A stretch of 64,000 bases of DNA. Source: Siniperca chuatsi (taxonomy: Eukaryota; Chordata; Actinopteri; Centrarchiformes; Sinipercidae). Under the pieces are notes generated by a model, which worked only from the letters and a program-made list of their open reading frames with translations, made no database searches and was not told where the DNA came from. The stretch lies in assembly GCF_020085105.1 (NCBI RefSeq), contig NC_058045.1, forward strand, positions 19,174,333-19,238,332, read 5' to 3'. Of this stretch, positions 63,471-64,000 are shown piece by piece. Each line of letters begins with the position of its first letter. Position 1 is the first letter of the stretch. Position numbers and translations under genes: made by a program.

Positions 63471-64000
63471 TTGCGTGGTTGACATGTTTGCTGTCTTACT
63501 GGGAGTTTGATAGAAGGTTAATATCAGTTCGGTCTCTGCATTCAATGAAGAGACTTGTCAGGTACATGTTATTTTGGTTCAGGAGCTGAGGTGTGGGATC
63601 GAGGCAGTTAGCCTCTGTACCACGAGAGGAGTAATACGCTGTCTTATGTGCTTGAGTCGGAGTTGGAGGGTGCACGAACACTAGATTCACTGTGAGGACA
63701 GAACTTCTGAAGTGTTACTGCATGCAGTCGCTAGTGCTAACGTTAAGCTAGCTGTTGGTCAGTAAATACCTCCAAAACGTGGGCTGACTGCTTGTTAAAT
63801 CACAATTTATCATTTTCTATGTCTGTATCTGTTAAAAACAGAGGATGCTAAGTGTGGGTGTGGAGGTTTGAGTTGTTTAAAATCTAATTATCTATCTTAT
63901 TACTTTAGCTGTTGAGTAATTTCAAAGAGTAAAATGTTACGAGTTAACAAGTAGCTTTCCCAATAGGCTGGGAAAAAGGTTCAGAGGGTGGTAGTTGTTG

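Overview
The window is a piece of a ray-finned fish (teleost, probably percomorph) nuclear chromosome. The evidence is intron-containing vertebrate genes with GT-AG splice sites, AT-rich intergenic DNA, many CA/TG, GA and TA microsatellites, and several dispersed repeat families that look familiar from teleost genomes. Six genes can be supported. No bacterial, organellar or viral genes were seen, and no tRNA, rRNA or CRISPR features.

Layout: (1) 2.76-4.94 kb, minus strand: a two-coding-exon carbohydrate 6-O-sulfotransferase of the CHST1 type, with a possible non-coding first exon near 8.3-8.5 kb. (2) 5-16.6 kb: gene-poor, with microsatellites and fold-back repeats. (3) 16.65-18.33 kb, minus: an intronless 557-residue type I membrane protein with four Ig-like domains that I cannot assign to a named family; it is the least familiar gene here. 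(4) 23.20-24.33 kb, plus: mterf2, a mitochondrial transcription termination factor family member, interrupted by one apparent 1-base deletion. (5) 29.53-32.91 kb, minus: a six-exon dihydrofolate reductase family gene with several substrate- and cofactor-contacting positions changed. (6) 35.5-45.5 kb, minus: a cryptochrome of the CRY1 class, ten coding exons found, 3' end unsettled. (7) 51.06-51.91 kb, plus: first coding exon of btbd11 (abtb3), whose remaining exons lie beyond the window. The last 12 kb are its first intron and are rich in repeats.

The order cry - mterf2 - btbd11 recalls the human CRY1 neighbourhood on 12q23, whereas human CHST1 sits beside CRY2 on 11p11. A CHST1-type gene next to a CRY1-type gene therefore suggests the CHST1 ohnolog CHST16, described as lost in amniotes, rather than CHST1 itself. 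The genes do not form a pathway: they cover glycan sulfation in the Golgi, a cell-surface receptor-like protein, mitochondrial gene expression, folate-type reduction, the circadian clock and a BTB/ankyrin scaffold.

Points most worth checking are the intronless Ig receptor with its acidic, tyrosine-containing insert, the diverged DHFR, the mterf2 frameshift, the chst16 question, the short cryptochrome tail, the uORF overlapping the btbd11 start codon, and several long inverted-repeat elements.
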